From JBBROS01 sp964246015 (GTDB lineage Bacteria; Pseudomonadota; Alphaproteobacteria; Acetobacterales; Acetobacteraceae): DNA of 14,713 nt. The first letter of the stretch is position 1. Every line of letters starts with the position of its first letter. The position numbers and the translations under genes were made by a program. The notes beneath the pieces were generated by a model. The model searched no databases. It saw nothing but the letters and a program-made list of their open reading frames with translations, and had not been told where the DNA came from. This document shows, one piece after another, positions 1 to 6,027 of the stretch. The stretch lies in the NCBI GenBank assembly GCA_964246015.1, contig CAXTPG010000107.1, positions 1-14,713 on the forward strand, read 5' to 3'.

Positions 1-37
1 GGGGGGCGCGCGGTGATGGGGTTGGGTGCGTGGAAAG

Positions 38-59
38 GTGGGTTGCGAGGGCAACCCAC
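38..59. repeat. Perfect 9-bp stem hairpin in leading spacer
   Basis: GTGGGTTGC at 38-46 and GCAACCCAC at 51-59 form a perfect 9-bp stem around the loop GAGG. No T-run follows, so this is not a classical intrinsic terminator. It lies in the spacer before the dppC-like gene and could stabilise or attenuate a transcript, or simply be a dispersed palindromic element. Confidence 0.6.
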
Positions 60-125
60 TCTACGGGCGTGGTTCCTGGGGGGGCGGTCATGCGTCCTTG
101 GCCGGTGGCTGCGGCGCGGTGTGGG

Positions 126-146
126 TGCCCGGGACGAGCCCGGGCA
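126..146. repeat. CCCGGG palindromic intergenic element
   Basis: TGCCCGGG at 126-133 pairs with CCCGGGCA at 139-146 around ACGAG. The same design (CCCGGG, five-base loop, CCCGGG, then ATGAC) recurs twice at 12761-12824, so this is one member of a dispersed repeat family. It sits about 25 bases before the dppC-like start. Bases 1-170 otherwise show no gene. An in-frame TGA at 14-16 may end an upstream gene, but only four codons are visible. Confidence 0.55.
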
Positions 147-170
147 TGACAGGGTGGGGGGGGTGGGGCG

Positions 171-1076
171 ATGATGGGGCGGGTCTGGGACAGCGATGTG
201 CTGTACAGCTTTCGGCGGTCGCCGATCGCGATGATCTCGGCGTTCGTGCTGGTGGTTCTGCTGGTGGGGGCGATGTTCTCGCGGTGGATTGCGCCGTTCA
301 ATCCGTTCGACCTGGCCAGCCTGAACCTGATGGACAGCCTGAAGCCGCCGGCGTTCATGCCGGAGGGGGAGCCGGCGCATGTGCTGGGGACCGACGACCA
401 GGGGCGGGACGTGCTTTCGGGGATCATGTACGGGTTGCGGATCAGCGTCATCGTGGGGGTTTCGGCCGTGCTGTTCGCGGTGGCGGTGGGGGTCGCGATG
501 GGGCTGGTGGCGGGGTATGCGGGGGGTGCGGTCGATTCCGTGCTGATGCGGGTGGCGGACGTGCAGTTGAGCTTTCCGGCCATCCTGATCGCGCTGCTGG
601 TCGATGGCGTCGTGACGGCGGCGCTGCCGCGGAACATGCACGAGCAACTGCAGATCTACGTGCTGATCTTCGCGATCGGGATCAGCTTCTGGCCGCAGTT
701 CGCGCGGACGGTGCGTGGCTCGACGCTGGTGGAGCGCGGCAAGGAGTATGTGATGGCGGCGCGCGTGATCGGGCTGTCGCCGCTGCGCATCATGGTGACG
801 CACATCCTGCCGAACGTGCTGGGACCGGTGCTGGTGATCGGGACGTTGACGCTGGGGCTGGCGATCCTGAGCGAGGCGACGCTGTCGTTCCTGGGGGTGG
901 GTTTGCCGCCGACGCAGCCGTCCGTGGGGACGCTGATCCGGATCGGGAACGACTTCCTGTTCAGCGGGGAGTGGTGGATCACGATCTTCCCGGGGCTGAC
1001 GCTGGTGTTGATGGTGCTGTCGATCAACCTGCTGGGCGACTGGCTGCGCGATGCGCTGAACCCGCGGTTGCGGTAG
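171..1076 (+). CDS. dppC: ABC peptide/nickel-type importer permease, DppC/OppC family
   Basis: Inner-membrane permease of a dipeptide/oligopeptide/nickel-class ABC importer, which forms a heterodimeric channel with a DppB-type partner presumably just upstream of the window. The 301 residues match the usual DppC length. An OppC-type N-terminal segment with the first membrane helix lies near residues 20-40. The family hallmark GTDDQGRDVLSG is at 73-84. Several hydrophobic helices follow, and the cytoplasmic EAA loop (EYVMAARVIGLSPLRIM, about 192-208) docks the ATPases. The C-terminus NPRLR is typical. The start is ATGATG at 171/174 and either ATG is possible. Ten bases separate it from the dppD-like gene, so the three genes form an operon. 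The exact substrate cannot be read from the sequence; glutathione, nickel or peptides all remain possible. Confidence 0.93.
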   Translation: MMGRVWDSDVLYSFRRSPIAMISAFVLVVLLVGAMFSRWIAPFNPFDLASLNLMDSLKPPAFMPEGEPAHVLGTDDQGRDVLSGIMYGLRISVIVGVSAVLFAVAVGVAMGLVAGYAGGAVDSVLMRVADVQLSFPAILIALLVDGVVTAALPRNMHEQLQIYVLIFAIGISFWPQFARTVRGSTLVERGKEYVMAARVIGLSPLRIMVTHILPNVLGPVLVIGTLTLGLAILSEATLSFLGVGLPPTQPSVGTLIRIGNDFLFSGEWWITIFPGLTLVLMVLSINLLGDWLRDALNPRLR

Positions 1077-1086
1077 GGGACGGGCG

Positions 1087-2061
1087 ATGGCGCTGCTGGA
1101 TGTCGAGGATCTGACCGTCGAGTTTCCGACCCGGCGGGGGGTGTTGCGGGCGCTGGACGGGGTTTCGTTCTCGATCGAGCCCGGGGAGGTGCTGGGCGTC
1201 GTGGGGGAGAGCGGGGCCGGGAAGTCGTTGACGGGGGCGGCGATCATCGGGCTGCTGGAGCCGCCGGGCCGGGTGGCGGGGGGCCGGATCCTGCTGGACG
1301 GGCAGCGGATCGACACGTTGAGCCACGACCAGATGCGGCGGATCCGGGGCAAGCAGATCGGGGCGATCTTCCAGGACCCGCTGACGACGCTGAACCCGCT
1401 GTATACCGTGGGGCGGCAGTTGACGGAGACGATGCAGACGCACCTGCCGCTTTCGGACGGGGAGGCACGGAAGCGGGCGGTGGGGTGGCTGGAGGCGGTG
1501 GGGATCCCGGCGGCGGGGCGGCGGATCGACGCGTATCCGCACGAGTTCTCGGGCGGGATGCGGCAGCGGGTCGTGATCGCGCTGGCGTTGTGCGCGGAGC
1601 CTCGGCTGGTGATCGCGGACGAGCCGACGACGGCGCTGGATGTGTCGATCCAGGCGCAGATCATCGCGCTGCTGAAGCGGCTGACGCGGGACCATGGAAC
1701 GGCGGTGATGCTGGTGACGCACGACATGGGGGTGATCGCGGAGACGGCGGACCGGGTGGCGGTGATGTATGCGGGCCGGGTCATCGAGGTGGGACCGGTG
1801 CGGGAGGTCGTGAAGCATCCGGCGCATCCGTATACCGAGGGGTTGATGGGGAGCATCCCGTCGCTGGATGTGCGGGTGGAGCGGTTGCGGCAGATCGATG
1901 GGGCGATGCCACGGCTGACGGCGATCCCGGCCGGGTGCCCTTATAATCCGCGGTGCCCGAAGGTGTTCGACCGGTGTCTGGCGGAGCGTCCGCCGTTGCT
2001 GGATGCGGGGGCGACGCGGGCGGCGTGCTGGCTGCACGACCGGGCGCGGGTGGCGGCGTGA
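1087..2061 (+). CDS. dppD: ABC peptide importer ATP-binding protein, DppD/OppD family
   Basis: First of two ATPases that energise the importer from the cytoplasmic face. In the 324 residues I see Walker A GESGAGKS (40-47), the Q-loop Q96 in FQDPLTTLNP, the signature FSGGMRQR (154-161), Walker B LVIADEP (174-180, catalytic E179) and the H-loop H212 in VTHDMG. The C-terminal Oligo_HPY extension has HPYTEGLM near 247-254 and the cysteine set C284, C290, C297 and C314 (CPYNPRCP), which in this family can hold an iron-sulfur cluster. The gene follows dppC by ten bases, and its TGA stop overlaps the GTG start of the next gene in a GTGA junction, which implies translational coupling. Complete, with no oddities. 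Confidence 0.95.
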   Translation: MALLDVEDLTVEFPTRRGVLRALDGVSFSIEPGEVLGVVGESGAGKSLTGAAIIGLLEPPGRVAGGRILLDGQRIDTLSHDQMRRIRGKQIGAIFQDPLTTLNPLYTVGRQLTETMQTHLPLSDGEARKRAVGWLEAVGIPAAGRRIDAYPHEFSGGMRQRVVIALALCAEPRLVIADEPTTALDVSIQAQIIALLKRLTRDHGTAVMLVTHDMGVIAETADRVAVMYAGRVIEVGPVREVVKHPAHPYTEGLMGSIPSLDVRVERLRQIDGAMPRLTAIPAGCPYNPRCPKVFDRCLAERPPLLDAGATRAACWLHDRARVAA

Positions 2062-3053
2062 CGGGCGAGAGCCGGGTCGTGCTGGAGGCGGAGAAGCTGA
2101 GCCGGAGCTTCGATGTGTCGCGGCCGTGGTTGCAGCGGACGCTGGCGGGGGAGAGCCGGCTGACGCTGCGGGCGGTCGACGAGGTGAGTTTCGCCATACC
2201 GCTGGGGACGACGCTGTCGCTGGTGGGGGAGAGCGGGTGCGGCAAGAGCACGGTGGCCCGGCTGGCGGTGGGGCTGTATGCGCCGACGGGGGGGAGCATC
2301 CGGTTCGAGGGGCAGAGCCTTTCGGCGGCGCGGGCGCAGCCGGCGTTGCGGCGGCGGATGAACATGATCTTCCAGGACCCGTACGCGAGCCTCAATCCGC
2401 GGTGGCGGGTGCAGGACATCGTCGCGGAGCCGATCCGGGCGTTCCGAATTTTGCGGAGCCGGGGGGATATCCGGGACCGGGTGGGGCAGTTGCTGACGCA
2501 GGTGGGGCTGAGCCCGCGGGACGGGGAGAAGTTTCCGCACGAGTTCAGCGGGGGGCAGCGGCAGCGGATCAGCATCGCGCGGGCGTTGTCGAGCGAGCCG
2601 GAGTTCCTGGTGGCGGACGAGCCGACGAGCGCGTTGGACGTTTCGGTGCAGGCGCAGATCCTGAACTTGATGCGGGACCTGCAGCAGCGGATGCGGCTGA
2701 CGTATCTGTTCATCAGCCACAACCTGGCTGTGGTGCGGCACATGTCGGACCAGTTGGGGGTTATGTATCTGGGGCGGATCGTGGAGATCGGACCTGGGGA
2801 GACGGTGTTCGGGACGCCGCGGCATCCGTATACGCGGCTGTTGCTGGATGCGATTCCGGATTTGGCGATGACGGGGCGGGAGCGTGCGCCGGTGGGGGGT
2901 GAGGTGCCGAGCCCGATCGCTCCGCCGCCGGGGTGCGCGTTTCATCCGCGGTGCCCGTTGGCGAATGAGCGGTGCCGGGTTGAGCGGCCGGGGCATACGC
3001 GGGCGGGGGGGGTGTTGGTGGCGTGCCATGCCGTGGAGGAGGGGCGGGGGTAG
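2058..3053 (+). CDS. dppF: ABC peptide importer ATP-binding protein, DppF/OppF family
   Basis: Second ATPase of the importer, 331 residues from GTG at 2058. An upstream ATG at 1953 would add 35 residues of out-of-frame dppD sequence (Gly/Ala-rich and unlike the family). The GTG that overlaps the dppD stop as GTGA therefore fits far better. Motifs: Walker A GESGCGKS (57-64), FQDPYASLNPR (105-115), signature FSGGQRQR (163-170), Walker B FLVADEP (183-189, E188) and H221 in ISHNLAVV. The Oligo_HPY tail has HPYTRLLL (256-263) and cysteines C293, C299, C306 and C323. It closes the operon. Right after the stop the base composition changes abruptly (see the skew-break patch), so nothing visible is co-transcribed downstream on this strand. 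Confidence 0.94.
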   Translation: MTGESRVVLEAEKLSRSFDVSRPWLQRTLAGESRLTLRAVDEVSFAIPLGTTLSLVGESGCGKSTVARLAVGLYAPTGGSIRFEGQSLSAARAQPALRRRMNMIFQDPYASLNPRWRVQDIVAEPIRAFRILRSRGDIRDRVGQLLTQVGLSPRDGEKFPHEFSGGQRQRISIARALSSEPEFLVADEPTSALDVSVQAQILNLMRDLQQRMRLTYLFISHNLAVVRHMSDQLGVMYLGRIVEIGPGETVFGTPRHPYTRLLLDAIPDLAMTGRERAPVGGEVPSPIAPPPGCAFHPRCPLANERCRVERPGHTRAGGVLVACHAVEEGRG

Positions 3054-3062
3054 GGGCGGGCT

Positions 3063-3266
3063 TCAGGATCCTCCGCGAAGGACCTCCACCATTACGATTT
3101 CATCGTCGATGACATCGACATGCAGGAGGCCGGGCCGAAGGTCGAGCGTTCGATGGTTTGGACCCCATGCCGTGGTCGGCCGCGGTGCGGCAGCGAGCGC
3201 CATCTCTCCGTCACGCTCGAGCACTGCCCTGAGTACTGCGGCGAGTTCCAGGCGCCCAGGTGTAGC
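3063..3266 (-). pseudogene. Orphan open frame, likely gene fragment of unknown function
   Basis: On the minus strand a 67-codon frame runs from just after a TAA (3267-3269) to TGA at 3063-3065. It reads like real protein: a helix-like start (RLELAAVLRAVLERDGEM), then a strand-rich end (DLRPGLLHVDVIDDEIVM, then EVLRGGS). The only internal starts are GTG at 3224 and ATG at 3203, neither with a well-placed ribosome-binding site. The coding character extends upstream of both starts, which suggests the 5' part was lost or frameshifted. Minus-strand sequence in another frame just upstream (about 3270-3360) also has a protein-like look. I do not recognise the family. Its place in the non-skewed patch beside mazEF suggests a decayed accessory gene. 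Confidence 0.35.
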
Positions 3267-3380
3267 TTATGACGACCCGGCTGGCGGCAATCATGCCGGC
3301 AGGGGCCTGTGGTGCGCGTTCGTTCACGAGGTGGGTTCCGAGTGATTGGCTGGCCCCAGGGCAGCAGCGCGCAGGGGCGA

Positions 3381-3707
3381 TCAATCCGCCACCCCCACGA
3401 CGAACGCCAACAGCTGCCGGATCGCCATCAGGGCTGCATCGTCCATCCGCCCGATCGGCGGGCCGCATCGGTCCCGACGGACGGCCATGATCTTGTCCAC
3501 CATGACCTGCGATTCTGCCCGGAGTCCGGTTGCCGTTCCCGCCGGCACCGATAGTCGATACAGCGGCGCGTCCCGCATTGTGGTCGTCAACAGGCAAACC
3601 AGCACGCTATCGGTTTCATCAAGGAAGTCCGACTGAATGACCAAGGCCGGCCGTGGCTTTCCGTAGTCTCCACTCAGTGCGACGGTGATGAGATCGCCAC
3701 GCCTCAC
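3381..3707 (-). CDS. Type II toxin, MazF/PemK family endoribonuclease
   Basis: A 108-residue cytoplasmic toxin expected to cleave mRNA at short sequence motifs when free of its antitoxin. The family pattern is clear: RRGDLITVAL near the start, GDYGKPRPALVIQSD (13-27), the central strands SVLVCLLTT (34-42) and the conserved GLRAESQVMVDKIMAV (61-76), where PemK/MazF proteins have the S-x-V-x-x-D-K/Q-I core. The start is GTG at 3707, and its first bases overlap the stop of the upstream antitoxin gene (GTGA), a normal arrangement for coupled synthesis. Length and motifs are complete, so it is probably functional. Cleavage specificity cannot be inferred. Confidence 0.9.
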   Translation of the reverse strand: MRRGDLITVALSGDYGKPRPALVIQSDFLDETDSVLVCLLTTTMRDAPLYRLSVPAGTATGLRAESQVMVDKIMAVRRDRCGPPIGRMDDAALMAIRQLLAFVVGVAD

Positions 3708-3946
3708 GCGGGGGCGTCATCCCAAGCGGCGGCGGCCTCGATGAAGTCCAGAGCGTCCGACTCTTCCGTTGCTCCGCGGAGGAGTAGGGCCTGCCGGGTC
3801 GCTTCGGCACGAAATCCGGGGGCATTTGGGTCTGGCACCCATACTCTCAGCAGCTTCAGGCCCCGGGTCCGGTGCGACGGCCGGTATTTTCCGAGCGTTC
3901 CGAACCGGCTGTTCGGGAGCGCCGACGTTGCAGCTCGCTTCTTCAT
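3704..3946 (-). CDS. Type II antitoxin, MazE-associated DUF3018 family
   Basis: An 80-residue antitoxin gene placed directly before the MazF-type toxin. It matches the short DUF3018 family often annotated as antitoxin MazE: a basic N-terminus (MKKRAATS), the core LRVWVPDPNAPGFRAEATRQ (33-52) and an acidic C-terminal helix with FIEAAAAWDD (68-77) that would cover the toxin surface. By analogy with other type II systems it should bind its own promoter, alone or with the toxin. The start ATG at 3946 is the one that keeps the family N-terminus; another minus-strand frame beginning at 3950 is a shadow. The gene lies antisense to the upstream end of the Uma2 remnant. Confidence 0.85.
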   Translation of the reverse strand: MKKRAATSALPNSRFGTLGKYRPSHRTRGLKLLRVWVPDPNAPGFRAEATRQALLLRGATEESDALDFIEAAAAWDDAPA

Positions 3947-4148
3947 GCACGGTTTTGTAGAGCGTGACCGATCCGACGTCGACAGGAAGATGGCGCCGGG
4001 TGGCCGGGAGCGGCTCGATCTTTACAGCGAGCCGCAGCCGGACCTGGCCATCCTACGGTAGCGGGCGGATTGCTATGCGACGGGGGAGCGGCTGGCATTG
4101 ACGGGTGCGCCGGAGATCGAGGTGGGGCTTGCGTTGATGTTCGGTTGA
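3945..4148 (+). pseudogene. Broken Uma2-family (PD-(D/E)XK) endonuclease remnant
   Basis: The + frame contains LDLYSEPQPDLAILR, then an in-frame TAG at 4059-4061, then RADCYATGERLALTGAPEIE and a TGA at 4146-4148. The joined pattern EPQPDLAILR-x-RADCYA matches the conserved centre of Uma2 nucleases, where a proline normally sits between ILR and RAD; here that codon is the stop. The usual following segment LLVEVADSS is missing or scrambled, and the N-terminal third of the family is absent because mazE occupies the upstream DNA. The piece is therefore about a third of a normal gene (around 190 residues). It is surely non-functional. It marks older gene traffic at this site. Confidence 0.7.
3955..3983 (-). 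promoter_or_regulatory. Candidate promoter/operator of the mazEF pair
   Basis: Reading the minus strand, GTCGAC (3983-3978) and CTACAA/TACAAA (about 3960-3954) are spaced 17-18 bases apart, just before the antitoxin ATG. The stretch TACAAAACCGTGCAT resembles the TACAAAACCGTACA-like elements often seen in promoters of chromosomal toxin-antitoxin pairs, but only one half-site is well preserved. The assignment is pattern-based. Confidence 0.3.
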
Positions 4149-4173
4149 GGGGGGCCGGGTTTTCGGGGGCGGG

Positions 4174-5958
4174 TCAATCCGTGACGGCGCCCACGATGCT
4201 GTCGAAGAGGCCGCCCGCGGCGTCGGCGACGCTGCTGGCCGCGTCTTCGACTGCGCTGGCGGCGGTGCTGGCGGCGTCGGCGACGGCTCCGGCGGCGGAC
4301 TCCACGCCGTCGATTGCGGTGTCGACGGCGGCGCCGGCGGCGTGGACGATTTCCTGGCCGGTTTCGGTGTTGGTGAGGGCGTTGCCGATGTAGCCGACGG
4401 CGCCGCCGACGACGGCGCCGGCGACGAAGCCGATGGCGGTGCCGGCGCCGGGGACGACGGAGCCGACGAGGGCGCCGATCTCGGCCCCCGCGGCGGCGCC
4501 TGCCATGCCGGCGCCGACTCCGATCGCGGTCTTCACGCCGACGTCGACGGTGGCGGTGCCGCCGGTCATGGTTCCGTCCTGGACGCGGCCGATGTCGTCG
4601 ACGAGGGCGATGCCGCCGGCGACGATGCCGCCGATGACGCCGCCCTTGCTGGCGACGCTCGCCATGGTGGAGCCGGCGGCGGCGAGGGCCCCGGCCTCTG
4701 CGCCGGCGCCGCCGACCACGGCGTCGGCGACGGCGACGCCGGCGAAGGTGAGGCCGCCGACCTCGGCCGCCTTGCCGCCGGCGTCGATGGCGGCGTCGCC
4801 GACGGACATCTGGCCGCTTTGGACCTTGTCCCAGTCCTGCGCGACCTGGATGCCCGCGGCGATTCCGGCGCCGAGGAGGCCGCCTTTGACGGCGCTGCCC
4901 ATGCCGGCTTCGGCTCCTCCGGCGGCGGCTTCGGCGTCTGCGGCGACGGCGGGGGCGGTTTCGGAGATGGGCGTCGAGGCTGGCGTCGAGGGTGGCGTCG
5001 AGGGTGGGGTGAGGACGGGTTCGGCGAGGACGGGTTCGGCGAGGACGGATTCGGGCGCGGGGGGGGTGGCGGGGCGGGGGGTGGGTGCGGAGCGGGGCGT
5101 GGCGGCGGGTTCGGAGGGGGTTGGTTCCAGGTCAGCGTTGCGGGCGGCTTCCGCGGCGTCGAATTCGTTGACGACGTCCTTGGCGGCCGGGTTTTCCTGC
5201 ATGAAGTCGCGCATCGCGGCGTCGGCGCGCTCGCTCAGGGTCGGCGGCTCGGGTTCGGCGGCCGGGGCCGGCTGGTCGGGCTTGAGCCATGGCTGGCGGG
5301 CGTCGCCGCCGGCGGGGAATTCGCCGCCCTGGTTGGCGGCGCGGAAGCGGGCGGCCTCGCCCCAGGTCTCGGCGACGTCGCCCTTGCGGTAGGTGGTGCC
5401 GGTTTCGGGGTCGGTGAAGTTCTTCTGGAGCTTGAAGCGGCCCTCCATCTCCTCGGGGAGGGGCTCGTCCGGGCTGTGCATCTGGGCGGGGACTTCGTCG
5501 ATGCCGGCGTGTTCGGCGGCGACGAGGCGGCGATGGTCGAGGGTGGTGGCGGACCGGCCGTCGGCGTTCTGGACCATGTCGGGGTCGGGGCTGGCCGGGT
5601 CCCAGCCGTCCTGCTGCATTCGGGCGGAGATGTCGTCGATGGGGCGGCCGTCGCCCATGCGGGGGGAGACGTTTTCCTGGGTGTATTTGATGTCGCGCAT
5701 GCGGACGAGGCGTTCGACGGGTTCGGGTCCCTGGTCGAGTTCGGGGATGCGGTCGGGTTCGTTCAGGTCCGGGTCGGGCGGGCCGTCGGGGATGTCCTGC
5801 TGTTGCTGTCCGTACATGGTCTGGCGCTCGACGAACTCGTCGAGGACGCCGGCGGTGCGTTCGGCGCCGCGGGCGGCTGGCCCGGTGCCGCGGAGGGATG
5901 CCGGGTCCATCCCGAGCTTGTCGGAGAGCCAGGCGATCTGGGCTTCGGTGAGGGGCAA
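4174..5958 (-). CDS. Putative effector-like protein: ParB-like domain, Pro/Ala linker, glycine-zipper C-terminus
   Basis: 594 residues; no named family covers the whole. Residues 1-18 (LTEAQIAWLSDKLGMDP) form a short helical head. Residues about 85-165 resemble the ParB-like domain found in polymorphic toxins: IKYTQENVSPRMGDGRPID (90-108), then TLDHRRLVAAEHAGI (139-153), where the LDxRRL core replaces the LDGHHR of classical ParB. A segment with TWGEAARFRAAN (198-209) follows. Residues 275-345 are a Pro/Ala/Thr linker with short repeats. Residues 355-530 are glycine-zipper, membrane-seeking sequence in two related copies, and 540-590 form an Ala-rich helix. The start is TTG at 5958 with GGAG about seven bases upstream; an in-frame stop lies ten codons earlier, so no longer start exists. 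The C-ending codon use matches neighbouring genes. An effector or toxin role is inference. No immunity gene, secretion gene or signal peptide is visible nearby. Confidence 0.72.
   Translation of the reverse strand: MPLTEAQIAWLSDKLGMDPASLRGTGPAARGAERTAGVLDEFVERQTMYGQQQQDIPDGPPDPDLNEPDRIPELDQGPEPVERLVRMRDIKYTQENVSPRMGDGRPIDDISARMQQDGWDPASPDPDMVQNADGRSATTLDHRRLVAAEHAGIDEVPAQMHSPDEPLPEEMEGRFKLQKNFTDPETGTTYRKGDVAETWGEAARFRAANQGGEFPAGGDARQPWLKPDQPAPAAEPEPPTLSERADAAMRDFMQENPAAKDVVNEFDAAEAARNADLEPTPSEPAATPRSAPTPRPATPPAPESVLAEPVLAEPVLTPPSTPPSTPASTPISETAPAVAADAEAAAGGAEAGMGSAVKGGLLGAGIAAGIQVAQDWDKVQSGQMSVGDAAIDAGGKAAEVGGLTFAGVAVADAVVGGAGAEAGALAAAGSTMASVASKGGVIGGIVAGGIALVDDIGRVQDGTMTGGTATVDVGVKTAIGVGAGMAGAAAGAEIGALVGSVVPGAGTAIGFVAGAVVGGAVGYIGNALTNTETGQEIVHAAGAAVDTAIDGVESAAGAVADAASTAASAVEDAASSVADAAGGLFDSIVGAVTD
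4973..5055. repeat. Short in-frame tandem repeats in linker of the 594-residue protein
   Basis: Three 12-base units (GTCGAGGSTGGC-like, starting at 4973, 4985 and 4997) and three 15-base units (GAGGACGGGTTCGGC-like, starting at 5011, 5026 and 5041) lie back to back. Both unit lengths are multiples of three. In the protein they encode the TPPS and VLAEP repeats of the linker (about residues 305-330). Such units change number easily by slippage without breaking the frame. Confidence 0.8.
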
Positions 5959-6027
5959 GGGGCGGCTCCGTGCTTCGACCTCGGGTTAAGGAGGTTCGAA
6001 CGGATCGGGCGGGTCATGCAACCGGAA

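Larger units (their letters stand above)
3060..4060. other. Composition-break patch, probable acquired segment
   Basis: Flanking DNA is strongly G-over-C on the + strand; bases 11881-11940, for example, have 35 G and 11 C. Here the skew vanishes or reverses: 3061-3120 has 11 G and 20 C, 3421-3480 has 19 G and 24 C, and 3541-3600 has 18 G and 20 C. The left edge is sharp, within a few bases of the dppF stop. The right edge is gradual near 4060. The patch contains an orphan frame, mazEF and part of a Uma2 remnant. I see no integrase, tRNA or flanking direct repeat. Between 3267 and 3380 I see no gene. Confidence 0.6.

Noticed and set aside
3211..3597. A 128-codon minus-strand frame overlapping mazF
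   Set aside because: The mazF frame is clearly the coding one here. Only the last part of this frame (below about 3380) looks slightly protein-like and may belong to the orphan fragment.
5980..5992. TTAAGGAGG-like ribosome-binding site on the + strand
   Set aside because: No gene starts downstream of it on that strand; it lies between two minus-strand genes.
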